Origin: Actinomycetota bacterium
GTDB lineage: Bacteria > Actinomycetota > Thermoleophilia > Solirubrobacterales > Solirubrobacteraceae
Length of the DNA stretch: 5,737 nucleotides
Assembly (NCBI GenBank): GCA_019348435.1
Contig: JAHWJM010000184.1
Location: 1 to 5,737 of the forward strand
Direction of reading: 5' to 3'
Under the pieces are notes generated by a model. The model was not told the origin of the DNA. It saw nothing but the letters and a program-made list of their open reading frames with translations, and did not search any database. The translations under genes and the position numbers were made by a program. Positions 4,959-5,737 of this stretch are shown here, in pieces (the first letter of the stretch is position 1; each line of letters starts with the position of its first letter).

Positions 4959-5737
4959 CGGAGCCGATCCTCCAGAGCACCGTCGAGGTGCACACGCACC
5001 TCGGCCCTGACGACGAGCGCACGCTCGCCGACGACGTGCTCGACGGGCTTACCCGCCCGCTCAAGGAGCTGCCGCCCAAGCACCTCTACGACGCGCGCGG
5101 CTCGGAGCTCTTCGACGCGATCTGCGAGCTGCCCGAGTACTACCAGACGCGTACGGAGCGGCTGATCCTCGAGGCGCACGCCGAGGAGCTCGTCGCGCGC
5201 ACCGGCGCCGTCGAGCTCGTCGAGCTCGGCTCGGGATCGGCGACGAAGACGCGCGTGCTGCTCGACGCGATGGCTGCGGCCGAAGCGGCTGCGCGCTACG
5301 TCCCCGTCGACGTCAGCGCGACGACCGTCCAGGCGGTCGCCGAGCTGTTCGCCGAGGAGTACGCGGGGCTGTCGGTCATCGGGCTCGTCGCCGACTTCGA
5401 GCGCCATCTCGGCCATCTGCCGGCACCGGTCGGCCCCCGCCTCGTGCCGTTTCTCGGCGGCACGATCGGCAACTTCCCGCCGGGCAGCCGGCGGCGGTTC
5501 CTGCGCTCCCTCGGCAAGGTGCTCGGAGACGACGGGCACCTGCTGCTCGGGACCGACCTCGTGAAGGACCCGCGCGTCATCGAGGCCGCCTACAACGACA
5601 GCGCCGGCGTCACCGCCGAGTTCAACCTCAACGTGCTGCACGTGCTCAACCGCGAGCTCGGCGCGAACTTCGACGTCGAGGCCTTCGAGCACGTCGCGTT
5701 CTTCGACCGCGAGCGCGAGTGGATCGAGATGCGGCTG
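4955..5737 (+). CDS. egtD: L-histidine N(alpha)-methyltransferase EgtD (3' end outside window)
   Basis: EgtD transfers three methyl groups from S-adenosylmethionine to histidine, making hercynine, the first committed step of ergothioneine synthesis and the substrate of EgtB. The frame is open from GTG 4955 to the window edge, giving 261 complete codons; mycobacterial EgtD has about 321 residues, so some 60 C-terminal residues are missing. Landmarks are LPPKHLYDARGSELFD (39-54), LPEYYQTRTE (59-68), the SAM loop VELGSGSATKTR (89-100), VPVDVS (116-121), FLGGTIGNF (166-174), GTDLVKD (199-205) and NRELGANFD (232-240). Tyr45, Tyr62, Asn173 and Tyr213 match histidine-binding residues Y39, Y56, N166 and Y206 of the M. 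smegmatis enzyme; the Glu/Ser pair (E282, S284 there) lies beyond the edge. The GTGA overlap with egtB and the AAAGGA site support translational coupling. No egtC lies between egtB and egtD, unlike the mycobacterial egtABCDE order. Confidence 0.95.
   Translation, partial: MTEPILQSTVEVHTHLGPDDERTLADDVLDGLTRPLKELPPKHLYDARGSELFDAICELPEYYQTRTERLILEAHAEELVARTGAVELVELGSGSATKTRVLLDAMAAAEAAARYVPVDVSATTVQAVAELFAEEYAGLSVIGLVADFERHLGHLPAPVGPRLVPFLGGTIGNFPPGSRRRFLRSLGKVLGDDGHLLLGTDLVKDPRVIEAAYNDSAGVTAEFNLNVLHVLNRELGANFDVEAFEHVAFFDREREWIEMRL

Noticed and set aside
4829..5692. 287-codon open frame on the minus strand
   Set aside because: It is the antisense shadow of egtB/egtD. The + strand frame carries the EgtD motifs across the same stretch.

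Overview
The window reads as chromosomal DNA of a very GC-rich actinobacterium. OpcA, a glucose-6-phosphate dehydrogenase partner known mainly from actinobacteria and cyanobacteria, lies directly after zwf, and actinobacterial-type EgtB and EgtD follow. The compact, tightly packed layout and the protein style would fit Thermoleophilia/Solirubrobacterales, but that placement is an inference. All six genes lie on the + strand. No RNA gene, mobile element or CRISPR array was seen.

Layout. (1) 1-2465 is an oxidative pentose phosphate block: the 3' part of zwf (G6PDH), opcA (its assembly/activation factor) and pgl (6-phosphogluconolactonase). The genes are almost contiguous: zwf and opcA are 19 nt apart, bridged by a possible 7-codon mini-ORF, and opcA and pgl overlap as TGATG. 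(2) 2466-2554 is a short gap with two GC-rich hairpins, the first holding the pgl stop codon in its loop; it probably separates transcription units. (3) 2555-3646 encodes an unrecognised 363-residue protein with a soluble N-terminal half and four predicted membrane helices. (4) 3647-3833 is a 187-nt gap that starts with a near-perfect palindrome over the preceding stop codon and contains a hexamer repeat and a weak promoter-like element. (5) 3834-5737 holds egtB (hercynine oxygenase, sulfoxide synthase) and the first 261 codons of egtD (histidine trimethyltransferase), which overlap by 4 nt as GTGA.

How they may work together. Zwf, OpcA and Pgl convert glucose-6-phosphate to 6-phosphogluconate and make NADPH. 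EgtD makes hercynine from histidine and EgtB joins it to a thiol donor on the way to ergothioneine. Both blocks serve redox homeostasis, but hairpins and an unrelated-looking membrane-protein gene lie between them, so co-regulation is not shown. The most unusual points are the compact EgtB, which lacks roughly 40 residues usually found before its VWEWT motif, and the uncharacterised membrane protein. I found no clear evidence for a wholly new system.
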